A stretch of DNA of 64,000 nucleotides from positions 44,219,415 to 44,283,414 of the forward strand of contig OX326961.1 of NCBI GenBank assembly GCA_946800325.1. Reading direction: 5' to 3'. The notes beneath the pieces were generated by a model, which searched no databases, was not told the DNA's origin, and was given only the letters and a program-made list of their open reading frames with translations. Positions 1-10,801 of the stretch are shown in pieces. Both the position numbers and the translations under genes were made by a program. This DNA is from Luzula sylvatica (taxonomy: Eukaryota > Streptophyta > Magnoliopsida > Poales > Juncaceae). Each line of letters opens with the position of its first letter. Positions within the stretch are counted from its first letter, which is position 1.

Positions 1-904
1 CCAAAGGTAGGTGGGCAGGATAAGGGCTAAGGATTGAGTGGTTTTCGTGTAGACTTTTGTGTAAGTTTCTATCATGATAATTGTTTGCCTCCCGTCTCAT
101 TCATGTACCGAATATATCGGTGTAATATATCGTTTTCACTCCTCTTGACATGTTGGAGACAACTACACTCTCCAAATTCCTAGAAATTCCTTCTAATTTC
201 TGTGATTAAGCAATAAAACACACTTAGTGAAGAAATATTCATGTTATCTCAAATATGATTAATAAAGTATATATAATTGTTCTTCACAAGGGCTAAAATT
301 CGCAAATTAAGCATTAAATTTGTGCCTTATTTGCCTCACATCATACGTGTCACGTACTTGTGCATCTTATATACTCACATGCATACTCAAGCAAACTGTT
401 AGTATCTCGGTTGTTTTGAACAACATCGAATAAGTCACGACTGTAACAAATTAGATTTTGAATTTATTTACCAATTAGTTTTTTTGTTTACTTTACATAA
501 TATGAAAATAGGAAAAAAATCATGAACAATTAGTAATATACAAAAAAACAATAAATTTTGGTAAAATAGTAATACATTCTTTTTAAAAAGTTCGAATAAA
601 TCTAAAAAAACATAAATTATTTGGTAATAAAGCGGTTTATCACGTAATCAATGTGATTTATCACATAATTAAGAAAACCGAGCTCCCAACACAAAGCAAT
701 TATTCGACCACAAAGCTGACAACGCACAATGCAGCGTAGACCACGCTGCAGAATCAATCCCGGATTCCTCGGTTCACGAACACCCAGCGCAGGCAACCCA
801 TCAACGGTCCAGATCCAAAGCATCCAGAAGAGGGCTCATCGGACGGACTTGGTTGATTTAGTGACGTGGATGAAGCTGGGGGCTGGAGATTCCTTAACTT
901 TATA
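1..904. other. AT-rich intergenic DNA, no gene seen
   Basis: No coding region, RNA gene or clear repeat boundary is visible. The short open frames around 617-929 on both strands overlap each other, have no recognisable domain and lie in a small GC-richer patch (690-880), so I do not call them genes. The patch could be a relic of a captured or transposed fragment. Confidence 0.5.
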
Positions 905-2140
905 TCTATTAATAATATTAATAATTTGATCATTTAAGACATATATTTTGTATGACCATTTTTAATCATTTGTAAGTATTAATTTAAACCTTTAGATGTA
1001 GTGATATGGTTTGATCTCAACCAATAATTTTTTGTTAGATTTTTTGAAGATCCTATTTTGTGTAGTCATATATGTGTCATTATTTTACATCATGTTTTAA
1101 GCATCCTTAGAAATCCACATCATCGTACATTAATGATGTGGGCTATTATTATTTGTTACATTCACATTAGAATAAGTCTATAAATTGTTTATCATTTCAC
1201 ATAAGATTACATGATCAAGTGTGAATGCAATAGAAGATGAAAAATTTATATATAAAATATTAATAATTTAATATGTACTACTATAAAACATAAAACATAT
1301 ATTAGTATTATTTTTAAAATTTTAATTTTAAAAATCCATCAAATATATTCGTTTTATTTTTCTCTTTATTTTGACATCCATATTAGCATAGTCCATACAT
1401 ATCGTTTTCCATAATTTGAATTTGTAAAAATGTTATGTAAGAAAATACAATGCAAAAAAATGCATATTTACATAATAGAATTTTAAGTATTACTATTTAT
1501 TTTTAAAACCAAACAAATTTAATATTAAGTAGATTATATTCGTTTTATAACCAAACAAATATAATATTAAAAAATTAAAAAACTAATAGAAAAATATTAA
1601 ATAGTATTGTTATTGTAAAAAATGTTAATTTAAAAAAATTCATATGATATATTATATTTTTATTTATGTTTATTCTAAATTAAATATTGATATTATTAAT
1701 TAAATTACTTGCACTATTAAGTTTGATATTATTTATAATTTTCATTGCATTTTTAATCAAGAAAAATATTATTAGTTCTATATAATTAATGCTGTGTTAT
1801 TACACATGTTGTATGGTTCATTGTTTTTGTATTTGATATTGTATGAAATATTGTGAACAATGATATAATATTTTTTGTTATGTTTTTTCGTAAATTGTAT
1901 TGTATCTCATATATTATTATATAATAGCACTAATGTAAGTGTTATTATTTGATTTAAAATGATATTTTTTGTTACCATAATGTAAAATAAATGTAAAACT
2001 TATGAATAATCGTAGATAAATGAGTTCGAATAATATTATTTTGAGATGATTTTATCAACATTATCATAGAAATGTGTATTATGTATTACAATGACAAACA
2101 TAATTAACAAACTCGCCGCGTAACACGAGTATTCGCCTAG
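905..2140 (+). mobile_element. Non-autonomous Helitron-like element, copy A
   Basis: The 3' end reads as a Helitron terminus: a short stem (ACTCG at 2111-2115, CGAGT at 2126-2130), a few bases, then CTAG at 2137-2140 followed by T. Rolling-circle Helitrons end in CTRR after a subterminal hairpin and insert between A and T. The body is AT-rich and has no coding capacity. It shares long diverged stretches with copies near 6985-8146 and 36289-37590, for example the segment around 1080-1200 that contains AAATCCACATCAT. The 5' end is a guess, at the first TC before the shared sequence. No Rep/helicase is present, so it could move only with a helper. Confidence 0.6.
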
Positions 2141-2190
2141 TCATAATAATCCAACTATGACAACAATCCAATACATTATCAAATATTATT

Positions 2191-2563
2191 TACGATTTAA
2201 AATATGTTTCTATTATTTGTTTAAATATACATAATATTAATTAATGGCACATATTATAAGATCATATTAGGATTATCAAATATTATGAGCAATCAATATT
2301 GTATTTTTTTTAATTTTATTTCTAAAACCCCTTCCATTGAAAATACTAAAAAAACTCTTTCAACTTTTCATACACCCTAAAACGATTTAATATATGTTTC
2401 TATTATTCATTTAAATATACATAATGTCACATATTATATGATCATGCCAGTATTATCAAATATTATGAGCAATCGATATTGTCCTTTTTTATTTTATTTT
2501 CTAAAACCCTGTTATTGCGAATACTAAAAAAAACTTTTTTTACTTTCCAAACACCTTAAATAA
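2191..2563. repeat. Imperfect tandem duplication, about 190-bp unit, two copies
   Basis: The unit beginning ACGATTTAAAATATG at 2191 recurs from 2382. Both contain ATTATCAAATATTATGAGCAAT followed by a poly-T/TTTTATTT tract and a run of CTAAAACCC. Differences are scattered substitutions and small indels, so the duplication is old. The sequence is non-coding. Confidence 0.75.
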
Positions 2564-2926
2564 ACAATCAAAAACTTTTTTTTGAAAAAGAATGAAAAAG
2601 AAAAAACAATCAAAAACTTATGTTGCAAATTATTACTATTTAGTATTTTCCATTCCTGCTCGTTTGTGTCTACCATACGTTCGTCCGATCGACGGGATGG
2701 CGCCATTGTAACGCTACTAAAAATATATATAGTCGAACAAAATATATGATATTTAAGCAATTATACATAAATACTAATATTTAAAAGGATATGTATTGTT
2801 ATTGAAATTTGTTTACTGATATATTAAAAAAATTATACTCGTGTTCAAAATGTGTAACGGTCATGTAAAATGATACTATTCAAAAAATATACCGCGCATC
2901 TAAAAAATATTGTATTACAATGAAAA

Positions 2927-3456
2927 CCCCCTAACTTTTTTAGATTCCCTAAAAAAATCCCTATCTTTTTGTTATGTTTTAAAAAAATGAGCATTATACA
3001 CCCATAATTTAATTTTATAAATCTCTATAATTAAATAAATAAAAAATATATATTAAACTATTATAAAAAATAAAAAATGTTAAAAAATAAAAAATATTAA
3101 AATATTGTAATAAATAATACATAGATATTAAAATATTATAATAAATAATATATTGATATTAAAATATCATTTTCAACAATTATTAGTATTTTAATATCTA
3201 TGTATTATTTATTATAATATTTTAATATCTATGTATTATTTATAATAATATTTTAATATCTATTTATTATTATTATAATCTTTTAATATCTTTTAATTAT
3301 TATTTTTTTGTATTTTAATATATATTTTGTATTGATTAAATTATGTATATTTATAAAACAAAATTATGGGAAATGGTATAATGGTAATCTTCAAAATCAT
3401 AACAAAAAGGTAGGGGGTTTTTGAGAGAATTTAAAAATGTTAGGGGGGGTTTTGGA
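2927..3456. mobile_element. Foldback (long inverted-repeat) MITE-like element
   Basis: The left arm (about 2927-3040: CCCCCTAACTTTTTTAG, then CCCTATCTTTTTGTTATG) is mirrored by the right arm (about 3340-3456: CATAACAAAAAGGTAGGGGG, later ATGTTAGGGGGGG). The inner part is also an inverted repeat, built from ATATTAAAATATT-type units at 3040-3180 against 3185-3300. The whole element could fold into one long hairpin. A second, partial copy of the right end follows at about 3457-3560 (ATAGGGGTTTTTT repeats). There is no coding capacity, and the superfamily is unclear. Confidence 0.6.
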
Positions 3457-3560
3457 GGAAGCCACAAATATAGGGGTTTTTTTTATGGAAACTAAAAAGA
3501 TAGGGGTTTTTTCATAATTCCCAAAAAAATTAGGGAATTTTTGAAGAATTCCCCTTAAAA

Positions 3561-4974
3561 AATATATCACACATGTAAAATTCGTCTGACTTATCTATAA
3601 AAAGTATATGACACGTATAAAAAGGTATATCACAAATTAGAAAGATGTATGTCAAAGATATAAATCCATTAAATATTTTATAGTTCAAAATATATGTTAT
3701 GGTTAAACAGAAACTACAACAAAAAATGGTGGGCGGACCCGATTCATCACTTCACTCAAAATTCAAAAATATGAACAAGACATGCATTTGTTTAATGAGA
3801 GTACTATATGTTTTATAATATTAGAAAATACTATAAATCTAAAACAACAATAAACACGTACACAACATATCATGAATTAACAAAAATAACCATAAGTTCA
3901 AAAAAATGCAAATTAGTTGTAATGATTTATGCCTATTATATAATATGTTTGTTGCAAAATCACAATAAAACAGGAGAGGGATTTTATTAATCAGGGGTCT
4001 TAAAAGTATATAACAAACACGTGTACAGATACAATAAATATATTAAAAAAAATTGCGTTCCGGAGCGGAGCAAGGTATCCGCTAGTATAATAAAGGGAAA
4101 TTATACCATACCCCTCAAACATCCAACTCCATCCACGATCCGTACAAAACATGGGTTTTGCACCAATAAATCTCCCCAAATTGCATCCCACATTTTCTTT
4201 TAACGGTTAATTCAAATTTCTTTTAACGGTTAATTCAAAGTTAATTATCGGTTAATACAATTGTATCAAAATTATTAATTTTAATTAACGATTAATACAT
4301 TTTTGGATGTAATTTTGGGAGATGGGAATTGGCCCCCCCACATCGAGGATGGTGTGGTGGATCTGGGGGATTCCATATATGAGCTCTATAATAATATATG
4401 AGCTCTATAATAAAATCTGATTGGCCTCGTCTCCTCCTTTACAGGGGTGTCTATCTATATCTAAGTCTTTACATCGTAAGATTTTTTTTTCCGCTCTATA
4501 TCGCATTCACAATTATATAACATATGACTTTCATATGAAAAAATATGATTTATCGAAAAAAAACATCGAAGAATCCAAAAAACATAATGTTTACATCATA
4601 TCTCATATTAGCAGGAAAAATATGTTCTTCATACATATCGATTTCTCAGTCAATATATACATAGAAATTGGAGAAAGACTATCAAAGAAATATATTATTA
4701 TATTTTTATATTGTAAATTCAAGAAGAATTTTTTCTTCAGATTAGCCTCGCCGAGGTTCTCAGTGAGATTACCAGCCACCTCGCCAGCAAACAGGAAGAG
4801 TCAGACTTTCGAACCGCTAGATCGTAATATAGAACGTTGATATTTTATAATTATCCGGATAAATCAGGATCCGATTAATAATTGGAGACTCGTATCCGTA
4901 AAACGGATACTCATATCCGTAAAACGGGTCCGGTTTTGAATTCATCCGGATCCCAATATTTTTATTGGAATAGG
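3561..4974. other. Non-coding AT-rich stretch with minor repeats
   Basis: I see no gene. About 4098-4400 resembles the MITE family found at 9973-10223: it opens with ATACCATACCCCTC and closes near TTGGCCCCCCCA. A 23-bp unit, TTTCTTTTAACGGTTAATTC plus AAA, is repeated twice at 4195-4240. At 4850-4960 short ATCCG/CGGAT motifs recur in both orientations, which may be an older hAT-like relic abutting the clear hAT MITE at 4975. The 139-codon frame at 4421-4840 is low-complexity and lysine/isoleucine-rich with no domain. Confidence 0.45.
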
Positions 4975-5520
4975 TAGGGATGTCAACGGGGCGGATCGGG
5001 TTCGGACAAGCCTCCTCCATATCCGAACCCGAATTTTCGGATATTATCCGAACCCGAACCAAAAATACCCGCGGGTAAAAAATCATACCCGAACCCGCAG
5101 GTAACGGGCATACCCGAACCCGAACCCGTTACCCGAAAATTATTAATAAAAAATCTAAAAAAATTAAAAAAAATAAAAATTTATTATACAAATACGTAAA
5201 ATTATCAACAATTTTAAATACATAAAACAAACAACTTATAGAAATACATTAAAAATCAAAATATTACAAATAATTAATCCATAAAATATCCAAAATTTTC
5301 ATATTATGGGATATTTTCGGGTATTTTTCGGGGATTTTTCGGGTTCGGGTAACGGGTATACCCGCATGTAAAAAATTCCCTCCGTATCCGAACTCGAACC
5401 TGGAGTGGGTATTTTTTTCGGGTATTACCCGACCCGGGGGTATTTTTTCGGGTATTACCTACCCCGTTCGGGTCGGATATCCGCGGGTTCGGGTTTCTAC
5501 CCGACCCATTGACATTCCTA
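4975..5520. mobile_element. hAT-type MITE with 8-bp target-site duplication
   Basis: The termini are inverted repeats: TAGGGATGTCAACGGG at the left and its near-complement CCCATTGACATTCCTA at the right. Flanks are GGAATAGG (4967-4974) and AGAATAGG (5521-5528), an 8-bp duplication with one mismatch, the size typical of hAT elements. Subterminal regions are packed with ACCCG/CGGGT motifs in both orientations, the usual arrangement of transposase-binding repeats. The centre is AT-rich and non-coding. The element is 546 bp. Confidence 0.85.
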
Positions 5521-5613
5521 AGAATAGGTTCTTGTTTGATTCAGATATTACTTCATGCATTGACATTCCTAAACATGATCGAATTACTAAAAGGGAATAA
5601 AGATCGTGGTTAG

Positions 5614-6120
5614 AGATAGTTAATTTAAGATCTAGTCATAATTTATTACTATAAGTCTGCACTTTTTATTCCCTATGACACTTTACATGAGAAGAGTATT
5701 TTTATTCTCTGTAACACTAACATGAGAGTATTTTTTTTGTCCTAAATGTATGAAACAAGTACTTGGGAATGATTAACTTTGGGAACATGCTAATTTGCCA
5801 TTTACCTAAATTATAACTTTTATCCACTAAAATGAATAGATGATAGATCATCTAATTGATTATAATTAGATAGTTAATTTAAGATCTAGTCATAATTTAT
5901 TACTATAAGTCTGCACTTTTTATTCCCTATGACACTTTACATGAGAAGAGTATTTTTATTCTCTGTAACACTAACATGAGAGTATTTTTTTTGTCCTAAA
6001 TGTATGAAACAAGTACTTGGGAATGATTAACTTTGGGAACATGCTAATTTGCCATTTACCTAAATTATAACTTTTATCCACTAAAATGAATAGATGATAG
6101 ATCATCTAATTGATTATAAT
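5614..6120. repeat. Near-perfect direct tandem duplication, 254-bp unit
   Basis: The segment beginning AGATAGTTAATTTAAG at 5614 restarts at 5868 and reads the same by eye to about 6120. No coding frame spans it. The near identity implies a recent event, or an assembly artefact. Confidence 0.9.
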
Positions 6121-6984
6121 GGGTTCATTTGAAAGTGTAATAAAACAATAACTTCTCAGGAAAAAGTATGTTAGAGAACTATAATTAACCCACAAAAATA
6201 CCGACAGGGAGCCAAAAGGTTGTCCACTAATTAAACGTGAATCATCCACTAATCGCCTCATGCATGCACTTCTTTTTGGATAAGTTCAGTTCATTTCACT
6301 TCAATTCATTTCATGAACATAACTTTACAAAAGCTAAAGTGTGGAGTAGAATATTCTTAATTAGTTTATATATGGTAATTAATTAATAATGACTCAAAAG
6401 ATCATTTGGGTAAATAAATTAATAACATGAAGTGCATCTAATGATCCAACAACACCAAGTGGTAAAAAGAAAGGAGCTTTCATAAACAAACAAGAAGGAA
6501 ACTTTTGTAAGAAGGAGAGAGAGAATATCAAAATAATGGTGCTGGCCGTCTACCCATATTAAATACAAAAATAAAAATAAAAAAACAGCATGTCAACTTA
6601 AGAAAGATATGAGAATAGGAGATTAAATAAATTTAAAGTTTGTAAAAATGATTATGAAAATATTTAGACGTAAAATAATGAAATTTGGGCAAAGATAATG
6701 AGCACAATATATCTGAATTTCCTGTTGTGACTAAAATTATCTTCACAAATACTTCTTCTATGATTACTGATATTGGTTTGCTACTAGACTTCTTCGATTC
6801 GATTGAAACTTTTTTTTGATAATAAATGGAGAAGGCTCATATGTCATTCATCCATTGATGTCAATGATGATCGAACCCACAACCTCTCACAACATATGAT
6901 TTGATTGAAACTAACTGCATCAAAATTTATAGTAATTATCTACGCCTTATTTTTTATTCAACTTTGTGTAATTTTCTTGTGTTA
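6121..6984. other. Intergenic, nothing recognised
   Basis: AT-rich DNA without a credible ORF, RNA gene or repeat boundary. It has ordinary A/T homopolymer tracts only. Confidence 0.5.
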
Positions 6985-8146
6985 TATCATCACATTCGTT
7001 TCAACCATTATATCATGATATATGACAAAATATAAACCATTGATTAATCATTATTTTTTATAATCATATTTTCTTTGTAACCATTTAACTGTTCATTATT
7101 CTACACTATATTTTAAGTATTTTAGAAATCCACATCATTATACATTAATGACGTGGACTATTATTATTGGTTATATTCATGTTAGACCAAATTTATTCAA
7201 TTGTTTATCATTTTGCATAAATTTACAGGATCAAATGTGAATATAATGAAAGATGAAAAGTATATATATGAAATATTAATAACTTAATTAATATGTAATA
7301 TTATAAAACATACAACATATATTAATATTATTTTTAGAAATTTAATTTTAAAAATTCACCAAATATATTCGTTTTTATTTTGTTATTATTTTGACATCCA
7401 TATTAGCATAGTTCAAACATACCGTTTTTCATAATTTGAATTTGTAAAAATATTATGTTAAAAAATACAATGTAAAAAAATGCATGTTTACATAATACAG
7501 TTTTAAGTATTTTATTTACATAGTAGGATTTTAAGTATTAATATTTATTTTTAAAAAAATATAAATATAAGAAACTCATATAATATTAAGTTAATTATAT
7601 TTGTGTTTTTAATCAAACAAATTTAATATTAAAAATTTAAAAAGTTTGCAGAAATTAAAAAATAGTTTATCCATCTAAATAACTTCTTAAACTTATAAAC
7701 ACCTATCAAATAGTATTGTTATTTTCAAAAATATAATCTTAAAAAAATCACGTGATATAAAATAATTTATATTTATATTTATGCTGAATATTTTTTGTAT
7801 ATTATTTATTAAATTACATCCATTATTCAGTTTAATTTTCAGTGCATTTTGAATCAATAAAAAATATTAGTATTATATAGTTAATGACGTGTTACTTTAT
7901 ATATCGTACGATTCATAATTTGTATATTCGGTATTGTATGAAATATTGTGAACAATAATGATATAATTGCCACATATATTATTATTCAATGATACTAACA
8001 TAAGTGTTATTATTTGATTAAAAAAATGAGATTTTTTGTTATTGTGAAACATATACATTATCAATATTATCATACAAATATGTATTTTATATTACAATGA
8101 AAAACATAATTAACATACACGCAATGTAGCGCCAGTATTCTCCTAG
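6985..8146 (+). mobile_element. Non-autonomous Helitron-like element, copy B
   Basis: It ends in CTAG (8143-8146) followed by T. Just upstream is GCGCCAGTATTCTC, matching the terminus of copies A and C. Internal sequence, for example 7115-7200 with AAATCCACATCATTATACATTAATGACGTGG, is a diverged version of copy A. The terminal stem is weaker than in A. The 5' boundary is only approximate because similarity fades near 6985-7080. There is no coding capacity. Confidence 0.55.
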
Positions 8147-8208
8147 TAATAATATAAATAGGATTTAATGGTAAAGGACTAGATTTAATCAATATTTTTT
8201 TAGAGTAA

Positions 8209-8960
8209 TGATTTTGCACTCCAATGAAATGCACTCCAAACGGCCGCCAATGCATTTTGGAGTGCACTCCAAAATGCATTGCTGTCCGGTTCCCTCTCCA
8301 CCTTATCTTATACTTTATATGTATAATTTTTCACTTTATCTATATTATTTTTTATACTTTTTCTGTAATATGTATAAATGGTTTTTTCTTATTTATACCG
8401 TGTTTATTATACTTTATATCTTTTTTCTAGTATTTTTATAACATTTTCCTATACCATGGAAATAAAGATTTGTGGTTAATACTGTTTTACTATTTTTTTT
8501 TCTATACTACAAATAAAATATTTATTGTAATTTATATTTTTTACTATTATTTATACATTATTTTCTATACTCTTGATAAAAAAAATATGTAAATAATTAT
8601 TATTTATATTTTTTTTGTATAATATGAATATAAGTTTTGTTCTTATTTATATCTTTTTATTGTGAATAAAGATATGTTGATATTTATATCTTGTTTATTA
8701 TTATTTACACATTTTCTAATATTTGTTGTACAAAAAAGATATAAATACTAGTGTCTTTTATTATGAGTCGTTGTAAAAAAGTATAAATATGAAGATAAAA
8801 GATATAGCGCAAAAATAATTATCTGAAAACGTTGTAGGCTGTCCGTATTTTAGGCGTTGTCTGTTAAATGCGGTCCCTCGTTTAATTTTGCTGCCTGCCT
8901 TTCTTTTAAGCCAGCGTCACTCCTGATTGAAAGTGGTGTTTTGGAGTGCATTAACAACTC
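8209..8960. repeat. Possible MITE bounded by GCACTCCAA motifs, with a 34-bp perfect palindrome
   Basis: AATGCACTCCAAA near 8229-8241 is mirrored by TTTGGAGTGCATT near 8940-8953, and further copies of GCACTCCAA lie at 8216 and 8265. Between 8248 and 8281 is an uninterrupted 34-bp palindrome whose half-site is CAATGCATTTTGGAGTG. The interior is an AT-rich, T-biased tract with no credible gene; the 77- and 68-codon frames there are hydrophobic low-complexity. It could be a small DNA transposon with a duplicated end. The superfamily was not identified. Confidence 0.4.
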
Positions 8961-9484
8961 CCATTTATTTTTATCTTATTTCATAAGATTATATTTATTG
9001 TTATTAGTTAATTGTCAATCAGGGTCTCCAATCTATTACATCTTATTGAGCTTGGGTCCCAAGCCCCCAGTCCCACTAATATTGAGCTTTCTGTACAGAA
9101 CAAGAACATGATCATGGGGCCGTATAATGTTTTTCTTTGACGATTAAACTCTGGCTTGCTATTTTCCGAAAAAATATATAAATTATGCATCACTAATGCA
9201 GAATTTGTCGTTGAGTGAACAGGATATCATATGAAGTTGTACAAATTCTGGCTTGAAGATGCTTCGTTTTTACACTTGGTAAAGTTAAAAATTAGCTTTT
9301 CTCAACGAGCTGAAAAGAGATAAGGAACACGAACCAGCTACCAAAAATTAATAATTATCGATCCAATCAAATCAACCTGAGAAATTGCGAATAATGTATG
9401 TATATGGTTATAATTTCTTTATCCCATGACTTTGCCTGTCACTTTTGGGGCATATGTCGGTAGCTCTTTATCAGCTCGACACGT
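8961..9484. other. Intergenic, nothing recognised
   Basis: There is no gene or clear repeat. The short overlapping frames on both strands around 8857-9193 are unsupported. Confidence 0.45.
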
Positions 9485-9497
9485 ACCCGCTCTGGTT

Positions 9498-9667
9498 TTT
9501 TTTTTTGAGATATATGCCCGTAGGCCCCCTACCCTACCCCTATCCCCTACCTAATCTACCCTACTAAGACTACCTAGTTTTTTTCCTTGGTCCCTGACCG
9601 GGTTCGAACCCAAGTCATCCGTGTAGCAGCCCAGATACCAACCATGGCGCTACAAGCGCTGGTGGTA
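9498..9667 (-). mobile_element. tRNA-derived SINE with 13-bp target-site duplication
   Basis: Read on the minus strand, it starts at 9667 and contains a box-A-like TAGCGCCATGG (about 9640-9650), a perfect box B GGTTCGAACC (about 9600-9609) and a 3' A-tail (the T-run at 9498-9506). It is flanked by the direct repeat ACCCGCTCTGGTT at 9485-9497 and 9668-9680. Split pol III promoter, A-tail and target duplication together define a SINE. The length is about 170 bp, and the intact duplication suggests a fairly recent insertion. It encodes nothing and would depend on LINE machinery. Confidence 0.85.
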
Positions 9668-9732
9668 ACCCGCTCTGGTTGCTTGTTTATTTCCAAACAA
9701 GTCTCGAGTTGTTGTATTATGGGAAAATATAC

Positions 9733-9929
9733 TTGGTCCCCAAAACTCACTCAAACACTATTGATGCGTCAATCGATAATGTTTAAATTAATTGATTATA
9801 TCCCTAATCAATGGTTAAATGAATTGATTCAATTAAGGAGTCCAATCAATCCATTTAGGTATCTAATAAATTCATTAAAACACCCCTGATTGACGCATCA
9901 AGGATGTTTGAGTGAGTTTTTGGGACCAA
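9733..9929. mobile_element. Short MITE with about 40-bp terminal inverted repeats
   Basis: The left end TTGGTCCCCAAAACTCACTC, continuing to TTGATGCGTCAATC, is mirrored at the right end by GATTGACGCATCAA through GAGTGAGTTTTTGGGACCAA. The centre is non-coding. The target duplication is unclear (TA or TATA-like flanks), so the superfamily is unassigned. Confidence 0.75.
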
Positions 9930-9972
9930 TTATATAACCCCTTGCATTATCTATATAAATATTTGAGGTCAT

Positions 9973-10223
9973 TTACTGTGCCCCTCATTTCCCCCCAACT
10001 TCCTCTATATTAGCGATTAATGATTAATGACTCAAGTAATTAACAAAAGTACACCCCACTAAGAGTTAATTGATATTGATTAAGAATTGTTAACACATAT
10101 TTACCTTAATTATATATCAATTAATTGTTAATATGATGTATTTTTTGTTAATAATTACTTGGGTCATTAATCATTAATCGGTGATATAGAGGAAGTTGGG
10201 GGGAATGAGGGGGCATGGTAAAA
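9973..10223. mobile_element. MITE with long inverted repeats (TGCCCCTCATT family)
   Basis: The left arm (TTTACTGTGCCCCTCATTTC, then CCAACTTCCTCTATAT and ATTAATGATTAATGACTCA) is mirrored in order on the right (TCATTAATCATTAATC, ATATAGAGGAAGTTGG, GAATGAGGGGGCATGGTAAA). Arms are about 70 bp. Relatives occur at 34399-35155 (split by another element) and probably 4098-4400, so it is a multicopy family in this genome. Confidence 0.75.
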
Positions 10224-10801
10224 TTTCCCTAAATATTATACATATTTTAAAACTTAACTAGTTCATCTACATTCTAATTTTACATTGATATCTAAGTCAT
10301 CTAAAGATCTCATACTTTTTCGTGATTATTAACCAATAAATATTGTGACGTGAATTTAGCGTGTACATTAATTTTATATTTCATATTTTAATACATAAAA
10401 TTTGTATGATCATTCATATGTATTAATTTTAATCATTATTTGTTGTGATATGATTTGATCTTATTCATGTTTGATTAAATTTGAATTGTCCGAAATACTT
10501 ACTATTAAATGTAATATCTATAAAACAAGAAATATGAAAAAGATTAAACAAAATCACATACAAAGGTTATATATTTTTATTATAATTTTAATATATTCTC
10601 AGATATGATATATTTCTCATCCAATTAAAATGCACAAAACGACAATCCAACGCGAAGACTAAAACAAAGGAGGGTAAACGGCCCCAAGGCAATATCGCAA
10701 GCCCCCCAGACGCTACAGTGAGCCACCCCTCGCTCTCGCGAAGCCGGGTAGCATTCACATTTTTTCCAGATGCGCTCGAGCGATGTTGCCCGAGATTAAC
10801 T
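10224..10801. other. Intergenic, with a small GC-rich patch
   Basis: The stretch is AT-rich until about 10640, then a GC-rich block (10640-10800) abuts the W-family LTR. The block has a 74-codon minus-strand frame but no recognisable domain, and it could be a fragment of a gene or element cut by the LTR insertion. Confidence 0.4.

Noticed and set aside
729..929. 66-codon plus-strand ORF in a GC-richer patch
   Set aside because: No domain, overlapped by an equally open minus-strand frame, and it runs into the Helitron.
4421..4840. 139-codon ORF as a gene
   Set aside because: Low-complexity Lys/Ile/Phe-rich frame in AT-rich DNA, with no domain or plausible promoter.
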